A DNA stretch of 64,000 nt. Origin: Butyrivibrio sp. AE3004. Lineage in GTDB: Bacteria; Bacillota; Clostridia; Lachnospirales; Lachnospiraceae. Position numbers and translations under genes: made by a program. Below the pieces are notes generated by a model. It was not told where the DNA came from, did no database searches, and was given only the letters and a program-made list of their open reading frames with translations. Where the stretch lies: contig NZ_JNLQ01000002.1 in assembly GCF_000703165.1 (NCBI RefSeq), positions 1,612,001 through 1,676,000 of the forward strand. Direction: 5' to 3'. Positions 1 to 9,717 of this stretch are shown here, in pieces (positions within the stretch are counted from its first letter, which is position 1; every line of letters begins with the position of its first letter).

Positions 1-504
1 ATCCTCTGTTTTAACTCTGTTTATTACTTCTCTGATAGAATCGTTTTCTCTATAGCACAAGAAAATAGGGCCGGTCTGAGCATTGCATGAATCAACATGG
101 TGAATCCTGTCTGCTTCCTTTTTAGCAAGTGTGTTCTCGTGCTTTTTTATTATATTATTATCATAGTCATCAACAGAACTGCACGCTACAATACCTGTCT
201 GTATTCTGCCATCCATTCTCTGTTCATACAGGTAATAGCATGGCTTCTCATCATGTACAAAGGTACCGTTTTGTATTTTCTCCCAAAGCATATCATGTGC
301 TTTCTGATAAACCTCATTGGCATACATATCATAATCTTCGGGAAACTGAGTCTCAGGTCTGTCAATAGCAAGAAATGACATAGGCTCTCTTATAACTTCG
401 GCTCTTGCTTCCTCTCTGTTATATACATCATAAGGAAGTGCTGCAACTTTATCAGCAATATCTTTTCTCGGTCTATATGCAGCAAAAGCTCTTATATCAG
501 CCAT
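1..504 (-). CDS. DUF1015 family protein (3' part cut by window edge)
   Basis: An open reading frame starts at ATG 504 and runs off the left edge, giving the first 168 residues. The N-terminus begins MADIRAFAAYRP and continues through KVAALPYDVY and FLAIDRPE, which I recognise as the start of the DUF1015 (COG4198) family. The molecular function is unknown to me. The start lies 2 nt after the serA stop codon, and its ribosome site (AAGGACG) is inside the last serA codons, so the two are probably translationally coupled. As I recall, serC-serA-DUF1015 is a recurrent order in Clostridia, which suggests a link to serine metabolism; that link is inference. No stop or frameshift is visible in the part shown. 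Confidence 0.85.
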   Translation of the reverse strand, partial: MADIRAFAAYRPRKDIADKVAALPYDVYNREEARAEVIREPMSFLAIDRPETQFPEDYDMYANEVYQKAHDMLWEKIQNGTFVHDEKPCYYLYEQRMDGRIQTGIVACSSVDDYDNNIIKKHENTLAKKEADRIHHVDSCNAQTGPIFLCYRENDSIREVINRVKTED

Positions 505-506
505 GT

Positions 507-1676
507 TTATACGTCCTTTCTTACTACACGAACTCTTATTACATCATCAATGCTTTGAATGTCCTTTACAAGCTCATCAGAAATACTACTTTCTACATCG
601 ATAATTGTATAAGCAAAATCACCTCTTGACTTATTTGTCATATTAGAAATGTTATAGTCAGCGTTTCCGAGAACCTGGGTAAATTTACCGATCATACCGG
701 AAACATTCTTATGAATTATGGCAAGACGCGGTCCTGTGCAGATTCCCTGCTCACATCTTGGCATATTTACAGAGTTAACAATGTTACCGTTTTCAAGGAA
801 ATCCTTCATCTGAAGTACTGCCTTAACAGCACAGTTATCTTCTGATTCTTCAGTAGATGCACCAAGGTGAGGAATTACGATACAGCCATCGTGTCCTGCA
901 GTTACTGTATTCGGGAAATCCGTTACATACTTTCTGATTTTTCCTGAATTGATCCCTGAAAGGACATCAGCTTCATTACATAAGATATCTCTCGCAAGAT
1001 TCAGGATGATAACACCCTTCTTCATCTTGGCGATAGCTTCCGCATTGATCATTCCCTTTGTATTCTCAAGCGCAGGTACATGTATTGTTATGATATCACA
1101 TTTTGAATAAATATCATCAACGTTAGTTACATGCTTTACATCTGAAGAAAGACTCCATGCAGCATCTACAGAAAGATACGGATCATAACCATACACTTCC
1201 ATACCAAGATTTCTTGCGGCATTTGCAACTCTCACACCAATTGCACCAAGGCCAATGATTCCAAGCTTTTTACCTGCAATTTCTGTTCCTGCAAACTTTT
1301 TCTTTGTTTTTTCCGTAAGCTTTGCAATTTCAGGGTCACCTGCATTGGCTCTAACCCATTCAACGCCGCCGATAATATCACGGGAAGCAATAAGCATTGC
1401 AGCAATTACCATTTCTTTAACACCGTTTGCATTTGCTCCGGGTGTATTAAACACAACAATTCCCTCTTCGGCACATCTGTCTACAGGAATATTGTTTACA
1501 CCTGCACCTGCTCTTGCGATTGCAAGCAGATTATCAGAGAATTCCATTTCGTTCATATTTGCACTACGTACAAGAATTCCATCAGCATCGTCTATATTAT
1601 CAACTGCTGTATACTGATCCGTAAAATTATTCAATCCGATTTTTGCGATTGGATTAAGGCATTTATATTTAAACAT
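507..1676 (-). CDS. serA: D-3-phosphoglycerate dehydrogenase
   Basis: 389 residues. It oxidises 3-phosphoglycerate to 3-phosphohydroxypyruvate with NAD+, the first step of phosphorylated serine synthesis in the cytosol. A Rossmann motif GLGAIG lies at about residues 142-147, an arginine at about 229 (NLARD) and the catalytic histidine at about 270 (IPHLGAS). The C-terminal stretch from about 317 is an ACT-type regulatory domain, which in this family can mediate serine feedback. The length fits the short ACT-containing type without an intervening domain. It follows serC by 24 nt and precedes the DUF1015 gene by 2 nt, so the three form one operon. No serB-type phosphatase is in view. Confidence 0.96.
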   Translation of the reverse strand: MFKYKCLNPIAKIGLNNFTDQYTAVDNIDDADGILVRSANMNEMEFSDNLLAIARAGAGVNNIPVDRCAEEGIVVFNTPGANANGVKEMVIAAMLIASRDIIGGVEWVRANAGDPEIAKLTEKTKKKFAGTEIAGKKLGIIGLGAIGVRVANAARNLGMEVYGYDPYLSVDAAWSLSSDVKHVTNVDDIYSKCDIITIHVPALENTKGMINAEAIAKMKKGVIILNLARDILCNEADVLSGINSGKIRKYVTDFPNTVTAGHDGCIVIPHLGASTEESEDNCAVKAVLQMKDFLENGNIVNSVNMPRCEQGICTGPRLAIIHKNVSGMIGKFTQVLGNADYNISNMTNKSRGDFAYTIIDVESSISDELVKDIQSIDDVIRVRVVRKDV

Positions 1677-1700
1677 CTCTTTTATCCTTTCCGAAAACTA

Positions 1701-2783
1701 TTATAAATTTGCTTTTTCAAAGCTCTCCATGAAATCAACAAGCTTTTGTACGCCTTCCTTGGGCATTGCATTGTATATACTAGCACGCATACCGCCTACT
1801 GTTCTGTGGCCCTTAAGACTTACAAGACCATTTGCGGTTGCTTCAGCAATGAACTTTGCATTGAGATCATCACTGCCTGTTACAAAAGGAACATTCATAA
1901 GTGATCTGTCTTCAGGTCTTACAGTTCCCTTGAACATCTTACTGTTATCAAGGAAATCATACAGAATTGCAGCCTTCTCTTCATTTCTTCTCTTCATCTC
2001 TGTAAGGCCACCCTGTTCCTTAAGCCATTTAAATACAAGACCACACATATAAATAGCCCAGCAGTTAGGAGTATTGTAAAGTGATCCATTATCTGCCTGT
2101 GTCTTCCACTTAAGCATTGTAGGTACATAATCAGGAACATCATCTCTTATAAGATCCTCTCTGATAATGCTTATAACAAGACCGGCAGGTCCGACATTCT
2201 TCTGAACACCACCATAAATAACACCGTAGTCGTTAACATTTACAGGCTCTGAAAGGAAGCATGAAGATACATCAGACACAAGAATATGTCCCTTTGCATT
2301 GGGAAGTTTCTTGAATTTTGTTCCGTATATTGTGTTATTTTCACAAATATACACGTAATCAGCATCCTCAGGAATTGCAAGATCAGAACAATCTGGAATG
2401 TATGAAAATGTTTTGTCGGCACTTGAAGCAACTTCTATTGCATCGCCATATTTCTTTGCTTCAGCAAGAGCTTTCTTAGCCCATTGGCCTGTAACAATAT
2501 AAGCAGCCTTTTTGTTCTGCATAAGGTTCATGGGAACAGCTGCAAACTGCTGGCTAGCGCCTCCCTGAAGAAAAAGAACCTTGTAATTATCGGGAATGTT
2601 CATAAGATCCCTAATATCCTGTTCTGCAGTCTGAATAACCTGATCAAAAGCTTTTGATCTATGGCTCATTTCATTTATTGACATTCCGCTGCCATTGTAA
2701 TCAAGCATTTCTGCTGCAGCCTGTTTCAAAACCTCTTCCGGAAGTACAGCCGGACCCGCACTAAAATTATAAACTCTGGACAC
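1701..2783 (-). CDS. serC: Phosphoserine aminotransferase
   Basis: 360 residues from a GTG start. It transfers the amino group of glutamate to 3-phosphohydroxypyruvate using PLP. The N-terminus VSRVYNFSAGPAVLP is the family signature and the PLP lysine lies in GGVQKNVGPAG (about residue 195). An ATG 36 nt upstream is in frame, but GTG at 2783 has AGGAGG 9 nt before it and places the conserved N-terminus correctly, so I chose GTG. The length is close to E. coli SerC (about 362). It is the first gene of the serC-serA-DUF1015 operon, with a good sigma-A promoter about 90 nt upstream. Confidence 0.96.
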   Translation of the reverse strand: MSRVYNFSAGPAVLPEEVLKQAAAEMLDYNGSGMSINEMSHRSKAFDQVIQTAEQDIRDLMNIPDNYKVLFLQGGASQQFAAVPMNLMQNKKAAYIVTGQWAKKALAEAKKYGDAIEVASSADKTFSYIPDCSDLAIPEDADYVYICENNTIYGTKFKKLPNAKGHILVSDVSSCFLSEPVNVNDYGVIYGGVQKNVGPAGLVISIIREDLIRDDVPDYVPTMLKWKTQADNGSLYNTPNCWAIYMCGLVFKWLKEQGGLTEMKRRNEEKAAILYDFLDNSKMFKGTVRPEDRSLMNVPFVTGSDDLNAKFIAEATANGLVSLKGHRTVGGMRASIYNAMPKEGVQKLVDFMESFEKANL

Positions 2784-2874
2784 TGAATAATTCCTCCTTT
2801 GGTTTAATAAAAACCGCAAAACATAAAATATTTTTTTGCAATTCTTTTATTCGAATTTCATTAACTTATGTATC

Positions 2875-2902
2875 ATTCTAATCGTAAAATATTTTTTGTC
2901 AA
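2875..2902 (-). promoter_or_regulatory. Sigma-A promoter of serC operon
   Basis: On the minus strand a perfect -35 TTGACA (2902-2897) is followed after 16 nt by TAGAAT (2880-2875). It reads toward serC, whose GTG is at 2783, leaving a leader of about 85 nt. I see no T-box or other riboswitch in the leader. Confidence 0.7.
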
Positions 2903-3090
2903 CTATATATATCATAATTAATGTTATTTTATTTATTTAATCAATTATTTAGCTTATTTTCGGGCTTTATTATTTTTTTTTAAATGATTTATTTATATTT
3001 TTCATGTAAAAATAGTATGCTTTTTAAGCAATTATACAAAAATTTATTTAGAGTTTTATTCTGTTTTTTATATAAACCATATCCAAACAT
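2903..3090. other. AT-rich intergenic spacer, no gene seen
   Basis: This is the core of the 360-nt gap between serC and the L,D-transpeptidase gene. It is extremely AT-rich, with long T and A runs and no ORF with a ribosome site. I see only the serC promoter on its left and the transpeptidase terminator on its right. Confidence 0.6.
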
Positions 3091-3120
3091 AAAGAAAAAG
3101 CGTTCTAAAAAGAACGCTTT
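3091..3120 (-). terminator. Rho-independent terminator after the ilvB/L,D-transpeptidase string
   Basis: The arms AAAGCGTTCT and AGAACGCTTT (3097-3106 and 3111-3120) form a 10-bp stem with a 4-nt loop. Read on the minus strand it is followed by TTCTTT, and it lies 24 nt after the transpeptidase stop codon. Confidence 0.85.
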
Positions 3121-3143
3121 CCTCAATACAAAAATTCCATAAT

Positions 3144-4637
3144 TTAATAATATAGCAATACAGGAACTCCTACTTCTACCTGATTGTATAGTTTTTCCAT
3201 TAGATCCAAAGGTGAATTAATGCATCCATGTGAACCTGAGTGTTTGTATATTTCACCCCCAAATTCACTTCTCCATGTTGCATCATGTATCCCAATGCCT
3301 TTATTTACTCCAAGCCAAAAGTTAACATATGAAGCATAGTCCACACCTCTAAGAATTGTATGATATCGTTTATTGTAAATATGGTACAATCCTACAGGTG
3401 TTCCTCTTCCGAGCCCTGTATTTCCTGTAACAATGTCATACTCAATACAGATTCTCCCGTTTTTGTAATACCTTAGATGTTGTTTACCCATATCAACAAG
3501 TATGTATTCTTTTCCGAGATCTGCCCCATCAACAACTAATGATTTATTGGGAAAGACTACTTCTGATTCATCCGGACCTGTACCGTCAATTGAATTAATA
3601 AAGTTTTCGTATTCTTTATTCTCATCATATAACTTTCCGTTTTTATTTCCGCTAACATAAATAAGGCCTTTACCATCTTTTTGAAAACGATCTATACATT
3701 CATTTGTATCCAGATTACTAAGTCCCTTTTTTACAAAGTCAAAAACATTTGAGCAGCTTATAAGTATGTTTCCATCCTTATCTGTTATAAAATTTTCTTC
3801 AACTCTGTAATCAGTGGGAAATTCAATAACTTTATCCCCTGCAATAAAATATCCGCTTCCGGGATTATCTTCGGATTTTTCCTCATCTCTGGCTTTATCA
3901 AGCTTATCCAAAGTAATCATCCAGTCTGCATAATCAGAAGAACTTGCCTCAATTTTGTCATCAGCTACAAGTAATGAAGCCTTTGTTTTCTGTAAAGAAT
4001 CAATCTTTTTAAAAAGGTCATATACCTTCTTATCATCATCTGTAGCAGCTACATCATCATAATAATCCGATAAAGAACTAACATTTACTTCATATTCTTT
4101 ACTGGTAATACTGTTCTTTACAGAATCATAAATTTTTTCGAAATTTGCTTTTTTATTTGTGTATTCCTCAATGTAATAACCATCATCATTTCTTTTTAAT
4201 TCATAATATGGCCTGTCTACATCTTCAAAAATACTCCAGGAAGAGAGAACCTCCCTTAACTTATTTTCATTAAAGCTCGGAGTTCCTGTAATCTCTCTGT
4301 CCCTGGCTATAAAAAAATTCCGTCCCCATATTAAAGGATTTTGTGAATCCATAATATTGGTTAATTCATCACTAAAGTCAACAGTAAAATCTATTGACTC
4401 AGAATCCACAAAAAAACATTCATTATTTGCTGCTGTAATAACAACTCCATTGTAGAAGCAATTATTTTTTAGTTCCATATTAGCTTCTTTAACAGTCTTA
4501 CCTGTACAATAAACATTATTTATCCATGTTCCGTAAGCAAAACTGCCACTATAATAGAACCCCAGGAGCAAGTAAATTACTGCAAACGTCCCCAACGATA
4601 ATCCTAATATTAAAAATAAAATTCCCCTCTTTTTCAT
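3144..4637 (-). CDS. L,D-transpeptidase (YkuD domain), membrane-anchored
   Basis: 497 residues from ATG 4637; an in-frame GTG two codons earlier is possible, and neither has a strong ribosome site. Residues 1-30 form one transmembrane anchor, so the enzyme should face the cell wall. A long middle region of about 300 residues resembles the peptidoglycan-binding part of the multi-domain YkuD proteins. The C-terminus carries the catalytic signature: a histidine at GIHDATW and then SHGCIN, with the nucleophilic cysteine at about 472. The family makes 3-3 peptide cross-links or attaches proteins to peptidoglycan. It lies 19 nt after ilvB and ends the leu/ilv string before a terminator, so it is probably co-transcribed with amino-acid genes. 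Confidence 0.92.
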   Translation of the reverse strand: MKKRGILFLILGLSLGTFAVIYLLLGFYYSGSFAYGTWINNVYCTGKTVKEANMELKNNCFYNGVVITAANNECFFVDSESIDFTVDFSDELTNIMDSQNPLIWGRNFFIARDREITGTPSFNENKLREVLSSWSIFEDVDRPYYELKRNDDGYYIEEYTNKKANFEKIYDSVKNSITSKEYEVNVSSLSDYYDDVAATDDDKKVYDLFKKIDSLQKTKASLLVADDKIEASSSDYADWMITLDKLDKARDEEKSEDNPGSGYFIAGDKVIEFPTDYRVEENFITDKDGNILISCSNVFDFVKKGLSNLDTNECIDRFQKDGKGLIYVSGNKNGKLYDENKEYENFINSIDGTGPDESEVVFPNKSLVVDGADLGKEYILVDMGKQHLRYYKNGRICIEYDIVTGNTGLGRGTPVGLYHIYNKRYHTILRGVDYASYVNFWLGVNKGIGIHDATWRSEFGGEIYKHSGSHGCINSPLDLMEKLYNQVEVGVPVLLYY

Positions 4638-4656
4638 ACACACATCAAACAGATTT

Positions 4657-6342
4657 TTATGCTCTGTCTTTTCCTTCTAAATCTTTTTCATCAAAAGCTT
4701 CGCTTATAGAGCCTCCGGGTGACACCATAGGAAATACTTTTTCATCCGGATCAACTGCAATGTCGATTAGTACGGGTCCTTCAGCAGACAAAGCCTTTTT
4801 AAGGGCAGACTCAACATCATCCTTTTTATTTACACGAATAGCCTTACAGCCAAGAGCTTCCGCAACTTTGCAATAATCAACCTTATCTGAAAGTATTGTG
4901 TTTGAGTAATGCTGATTATAGTATAAGTTCTGCCATTGACGTACCATTCCGAGAACCTGGTTGTTAATCACAATTTCTATAACATGAATATTATATCTGC
5001 TTGCAGTTGCAAGCTCATTCATATTCATTCTAAAACAACCATCACCGGCTATATTTACAACAGTCTTATCAGGCATGCCAACCTTAGCGCCGATAGCTGC
5101 TCCCAAACCATACCCCATTGTTCCGAGTCCCCCTGAAGTAAGGAAAGTTCTCGGATGTTTGAATTTAAAGAACTGCGCAGTCCACATCTGATGCTGTCCA
5201 ACATCTGTTGAAATAATTGCATCGCCTGATGTCAGCTTATCGAGTGTTTCAATAACATAGGGACATGTAAGTGCATCCTTGTCATATGCAAGAGGAAACT
5301 TTTTCTCATATTCCTTTATATGAGATATCCATTCAGTATGATTTTGCTGTGTAAGCTTCTCATTAATCTTACTTAAAACTTCTTTAAGATCTCCGACAAT
5401 AGAAAAATCTACATGGATATTTTTGTTAATTTCCGCAGCATCAATATCTATCTGTAAAATTTTAGCTTTCTTTGCAAAAGTTTTAGCGTTACCTATTACT
5501 CTGTCAGAAAATCTTGCGCCAAGTGTAACAAGAAGATCGCATTCACTTACCCCAAAATTTGAGGTTTTTGTTCCATGCATACCGATCATTCCTGTATAAA
5601 GACTATGATGACCGCTAAATGCACCTTTACCCATAAGAGTATCACACACAGGTGCTTGTATTCTTTCCGCAAATGTAAGAAGCTCTTCATCTGCGCCGGA
5701 AATAACAGCACCACCACCAACATAAATGTATGGGCGTTTTGCATGCTCTATCATTTTAATTACAGCATTTATATCTTCATCCGTGTACTTTAAAGGCTTT
5801 TGTTTATGAATAGGCTTAGCAGGCTTGTAATCACATTTATTAGCAGTAACATCCTTAGTAATATCAACGATTACCGGTCCTGGTCTTCCGCTTCTTGCAA
5901 TGTCAAATGCCTTCCTTATAGTATCTGCAAGTTGTTTAATGTCTTTAACAATATAGCCATGCTTTGTAATCGGCATTGTAATACCAACAATATCAACCTC
6001 CTGGAAAGTATCCTTTCCAAGAAGAGGAAGATTGACATTACAAGTGATGGCAACCATAGGAACAGAATCCATATATGCAGATGCGATACCGGTTACAAGA
6101 TTTGTTGATCCCGGTCCGCTTGTCGCAAGGCAAACGCCAACTTTTCCTGTTGCTCTGGCATATCCGTCAGCAGCATGTGAAGCCCCCTGTTCATGTGATG
6201 TCAAAATATGTTTTATCTGATCCTGTTGCTTATATAATTCATCATAAACATTTAATATTGTTCCGCCCGGATATCCAAAAACCGTATCAACGCCCTGTTC
6301 TTTCAAGCATTCCAGGACGATTTGTGCTCCAGTAAGCTGCAT
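4657..6342 (-). CDS. ilvB: Acetolactate synthase, large (catalytic) subunit
   Basis: 561 residues. It condenses two pyruvates, or pyruvate and 2-oxobutyrate, using thiamine diphosphate and FAD; this is the first shared step of valine, leucine and isoleucine synthesis. The TPP-activating glutamate is at about residue 51 (SHEQGASHAADG), and the TPP/Mg motif GDGCFRMNMNEL is in the C-terminal third. The ATG has AAGGAG about 9 nt upstream. It follows ilvD by 45 nt. The regulatory small subunit gene ilvN, often next to ilvB, is not adjacent or anywhere in this window. Confidence 0.95.
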   Translation of the reverse strand: MQLTGAQIVLECLKEQGVDTVFGYPGGTILNVYDELYKQQDQIKHILTSHEQGASHAADGYARATGKVGVCLATSGPGSTNLVTGIASAYMDSVPMVAITCNVNLPLLGKDTFQEVDIVGITMPITKHGYIVKDIKQLADTIRKAFDIARSGRPGPVIVDITKDVTANKCDYKPAKPIHKQKPLKYTDEDINAVIKMIEHAKRPYIYVGGGAVISGADEELLTFAERIQAPVCDTLMGKGAFSGHHSLYTGMIGMHGTKTSNFGVSECDLLVTLGARFSDRVIGNAKTFAKKAKILQIDIDAAEINKNIHVDFSIVGDLKEVLSKINEKLTQQNHTEWISHIKEYEKKFPLAYDKDALTCPYVIETLDKLTSGDAIISTDVGQHQMWTAQFFKFKHPRTFLTSGGLGTMGYGLGAAIGAKVGMPDKTVVNIAGDGCFRMNMNELATASRYNIHVIEIVINNQVLGMVRQWQNLYYNQHYSNTILSDKVDYCKVAEALGCKAIRVNKKDDVESALKKALSAEGPVLIDIAVDPDEKVFPMVSPGGSISEAFDEKDLEGKDRA

Positions 6343-6387
6343 AAATCAAGTACTCCTTTTAGTTATTTATAAAAGTATATCCCAAAA

Positions 6388-8052
6388 TTATTTAATTTCC
6401 AGAATTGCTCCTCTGTTACCACTCGTTACCATTTTCTCATATCTTGAAAGATAGCCTGTTGTTACCTTTGGCTCTCTCGGTTTCCATTCAGCTTTTCTCT
6501 TAGCCATTTCTTCATCTGAAACCTTAACATCAAGTTTATTATTATTAATATCTATAGAAATGATATCTCCCTCTTTAACAAGAGCAATAGGTCCGCCAAC
6601 AGCTGCTTCAGGAGATACATGACCTATAGAAGCACCACGGCTTGCGCCTGAAAAACGGCCATCGGTAATAAGTGCAACTGAAGCACCAAGTCCCATACCT
6701 GCAATTGCAGACGTAGGATTAAGCATTTCTCTCATACCGGGACCGCCCTTAGGTCCTTCATATCTGATTACGACAACATCGCCTTCAACAATCTTACCTC
6801 CAAGGATAGCTGATATTGCATCCTCTTCACAATCAAATACTCTTGCAGGTCCTTCATGAACCATCATCTCAGGAACAACTGCGGAGCGCTTTACTATTCC
6901 GGTCTCGGGAGCTAAGTTTCCTTTAAGAACAGCAATTCCACCATTAGGCATATATGGATTCTCAATAGGTCTGATAACTTCCGGATCCAGATTTCTTACA
7001 CCGGCAATATTCTCACCTACAGTCTTACCGGTACATGTAATAAGATCAAGATGCAAAAGATCCTTTTTAGCAAGTTCAGACATTACAGCATATACACCAC
7101 CCGCTTCATTTAAATCTTCCATATAGGTAGGGCCTGCAGGAGCAAGATGACAAAGGTTTGGTGTACGATCAGAAATTGCATTTGCTATCTCAGTATTAAT
7201 TTCAACTCCTGCTTCATGAGCGATAGCCGGAATATGAAGCATGGTATTTGTTGAGCATCCAAGAGCCATATCCATAGCAAGTGCATTTTCAAAGGCTTCC
7301 TTAGTCATAATATCTCTTGGGCGAATATTTTTCTCAACAAGCTCCATTATTTTATAACCGGCTTTTTTAGCAAGTCTTATTCTTGCAGAATATACTGCAG
7401 GTATTGTTCCGTTGCCTCGTAAGCCCATACCAATAGCCTCTGTAAGGCAGTTCATTGAGTTAGCCGTATACATTCCGGAACATGATCCACAAGTAGGACA
7501 AGCCTTTTCTTCAAGTTCCATAAGCTCATCGTCTGTCATTTTTCCTGCAGATACACTTCCAACAGCTTCAAACATGGCACTAAGAGATTTCTTTTTACCA
7601 TGAATACGACCTGCCATCATAGGACCACCGGAGCAGAAAATTGTAGGAATGTTCACTCTAGCAGCAGCCATAAGCAGTCCGGGAACATTTTTATCACAGT
7701 TTGGAATCATTACCATACCGTCAAATGCATGTGCCATAGCAAGACATTCTGTGCTATCAGCTACAAGGTCTCTGGTAACCAACGAATACTTCATACCAAT
7801 ATGACCCATTGCAATACCATCACATACAGCAATAGCAGGGACTATCACAGGCATTCCTCCGGCTTCAGCAACTCCGAGTTTTACTGCCTGCGCAATTCTG
7901 TCCAGTTCCATATGTCCGGGAATTATATCACTCTGTGAACTTACAATACCGATAAGTGGTTTCTTCCTCTCCTCAGCGGTAAAGCCAAGTGCATTAAACA
8001 AACTTCTGTGTGGTGCCTGTTGAAGTCCTTCCATTACACGATCACTGTTCAT
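6388..8052 (-). CDS. ilvD: Dihydroxy-acid dehydratase
   Basis: 554 residues. It dehydrates 2,3-dihydroxy acids to 2-oxo acids in branched-chain amino-acid synthesis and uses an iron-sulfur cluster. Cluster-ligand regions are visible as [22 protein letters not shown] and a downstream GCSTN motif. The start has a perfect AAGGAGG 6 nt upstream. The length is standard. It lies between the membrane glycosyltransferase gene (21 nt gap) and ilvB, in the same direction, so all are likely one transcript. Confidence 0.97.
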   Translation of the reverse strand: MNSDRVMEGLQQAPHRSLFNALGFTAEERKKPLIGIVSSQSDIIPGHMELDRIAQAVKLGVAEAGGMPVIVPAIAVCDGIAMGHIGMKYSLVTRDLVADSTECLAMAHAFDGMVMIPNCDKNVPGLLMAAARVNIPTIFCSGGPMMAGRIHGKKKSLSAMFEAVGSVSAGKMTDDELMELEEKACPTCGSCSGMYTANSMNCLTEAIGMGLRGNGTIPAVYSARIRLAKKAGYKIMELVEKNIRPRDIMTKEAFENALAMDMALGCSTNTMLHIPAIAHEAGVEINTEIANAISDRTPNLCHLAPAGPTYMEDLNEAGGVYAVMSELAKKDLLHLDLITCTGKTVGENIAGVRNLDPEVIRPIENPYMPNGGIAVLKGNLAPETGIVKRSAVVPEMMVHEGPARVFDCEEDAISAILGGKIVEGDVVVIRYEGPKGGPGMREMLNPTSAIAGMGLGASVALITDGRFSGASRGASIGHVSPEAAVGGPIALVKEGDIISIDINNNKLDVKVSDEEMAKRKAEWKPREPKVTTGYLSRYEKMVTSGNRGAILEIK

Positions 8053-8073
8053 AAAAAACCTCCTTATATTTGC

Positions 8074-9717
8074 CTATTTCTTGTATAAAAGAAAATCTTC
8101 ATTTTCATAGAAAATATAGTAATTTGAATTAACATAATCCCATGGGATTGTTTCGTAATTCAAATAACACTTCCAAAAATCAGGTCCTGTATAGCCTTCT
8201 ACCATCATATTTTTGTCTATGAGTATATAATCACAATCATATATATCTGTATTTTCACATTCAATATCCCATCCGAATTTCAAAAGATATTGTTGATCGC
8301 AGTCAATTGCACAAATCTTTTTGGCATTTTCAGGATGTGCAATATAAAGTGCATTATAACAATTGGTCTCTCGATTACCAAGTTGATTGTGATAATCGGG
8401 TCTGGTTATCATCATCAAAGAAAATATAACCATAAGCAATACCGGAGTCACATAAATTAATCGCCTGATTTTCGCAAAATTATCATTTTTCCTTATGAAA
8501 AATCTTAGCATTACACTTATATGTTCCAGTACGAATGCGAAAATAAACGCAGTCAAAGCACCTGTATATGAAAAAACATGATAATAAGGCAACTTGGACT
8601 GAATTATGATCATGATAGGATATCCTATTAAATTAAAAATCATGATCAGATTAAAAATTGTTCTACTGTTCTCAAAATGCCTTATACATTCAAAAAATAA
8701 AATAATACAGGCAAAGATGGACATGACAATTGTAAAAACATTGAAATCAGGATACATGCATCCGCTTAAAGAATTAAACCAGTTTAAAAAATTCCTAAAG
8801 TAGTCACTCCTGCCAACATTTTGTATATAAGGCCGTGAAAGCATATAGCCCAATCCTTTTTCAGCACAGACAAAAGGATGCGAAAGAATAAGCTTTACAT
8901 GTGACATACCAAAATATACTGAATTTTCATCCTTTATCAGGAAATTAGATCCTATTGAAAGCCATATGACAAGATAAAGTAAAAAAATGATCACAGCTGA
9001 AATAGCGCCTGTCACAATGCAGTTTTTCAGCCGTTTAAAATATCTACTATTCCATATCGAGCCCCGATAATCATATGTTCTATATCCATTAACAAGAAGA
9101 AAGACTGCTGCAGCCATACATGTTGGGATTACCCAGTAAATACTGCTTGGTAAGGTATACAACCCTAAAATCAACGCAATCGCAAACACGATATAATCGA
9201 AAAGTTTAAATTCACCGGATCTGCAAATTATCGTAAGCTGCCTTACAGTGATCAAAAAACATGTACATGCAAGTGTATACCCTCTCCCCTGCACAGACAT
9301 CTCATTTACAAGCATATTGGAAAAATAGAGCACCATAGCCCCATAGGCGTACCAATCCTGCAGGAACCTTCTACATATTCTGTACACAAGATAAGGATTT
9401 AAAACAGCACAGAAAAAGGAAATACCCCGAAGGCCCATATATGAATTGCCAAACAGGTCAAGAAGAGACGCCAGCACTGAATATCCAACATGATTGTTGG
9501 GAAGCGGCCAATGAATAGCTGCGTATGCAGGCCCCCTGCTTATAAAATAATAATATGTATATAATTCATCATACCAGGGAGTAAGGTAAGTTGCGCGCCA
9601 TATATAATAAAAGAACATCGCTATTACAGTGAGCACAACTACCATGTCAATAGGTTCCTGTGGCAGATAATCGTATAAAGTTAAATCCTCTTCAGCTTCT
9701 TTCGATTCTTGATGCAA
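8074..9717 (-). CDS. GT-C-fold membrane glycosyltransferase (ArnT/PMT-like)
   Basis: 547 residues. About ten hydrophobic segments are seen, the first at residues 26-42. Right after it comes [12 protein letters not shown], an acidic Asp-Glu pair in the first outer loop that is the usual catalytic/metal motif of lipid-phosphate-dependent GT-C enzymes, then NNHVGYSVL. Such enzymes move a sugar from a polyprenyl phosphate to a lipid, glycan or protein on the outer face. The acceptor is unknown. The start is a TTG at 9717, inside the last 26 nt of leuB, with GGGAGA a few nt upstream, so it is translationally coupled to leuB. A GT-C gene between leuB and ilvD is unexpected. Confidence 0.8.
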   Translation of the reverse strand: MHQESKEAEEDLTLYDYLPQEPIDMVVVLTVIAMFFYYIWRATYLTPWYDELYTYYYFISRGPAYAAIHWPLPNNHVGYSVLASLLDLFGNSYMGLRGISFFCAVLNPYLVYRICRRFLQDWYAYGAMVLYFSNMLVNEMSVQGRGYTLACTCFLITVRQLTIICRSGEFKLFDYIVFAIALILGLYTLPSSIYWVIPTCMAAAVFLLVNGYRTYDYRGSIWNSRYFKRLKNCIVTGAISAVIIFLLYLVIWLSIGSNFLIKDENSVYFGMSHVKLILSHPFVCAEKGLGYMLSRPYIQNVGRSDYFRNFLNWFNSLSGCMYPDFNVFTIVMSIFACIILFFECIRHFENSRTIFNLIMIFNLIGYPIMIIIQSKLPYYHVFSYTGALTAFIFAFVLEHISVMLRFFIRKNDNFAKIRRLIYVTPVLLMVIFSLMMITRPDYHNQLGNRETNCYNALYIAHPENAKKICAIDCDQQYLLKFGWDIECENTDIYDCDYILIDKNMMVEGYTGPDFWKCYLNYETIPWDYVNSNYYIFYENEDFLLYKK

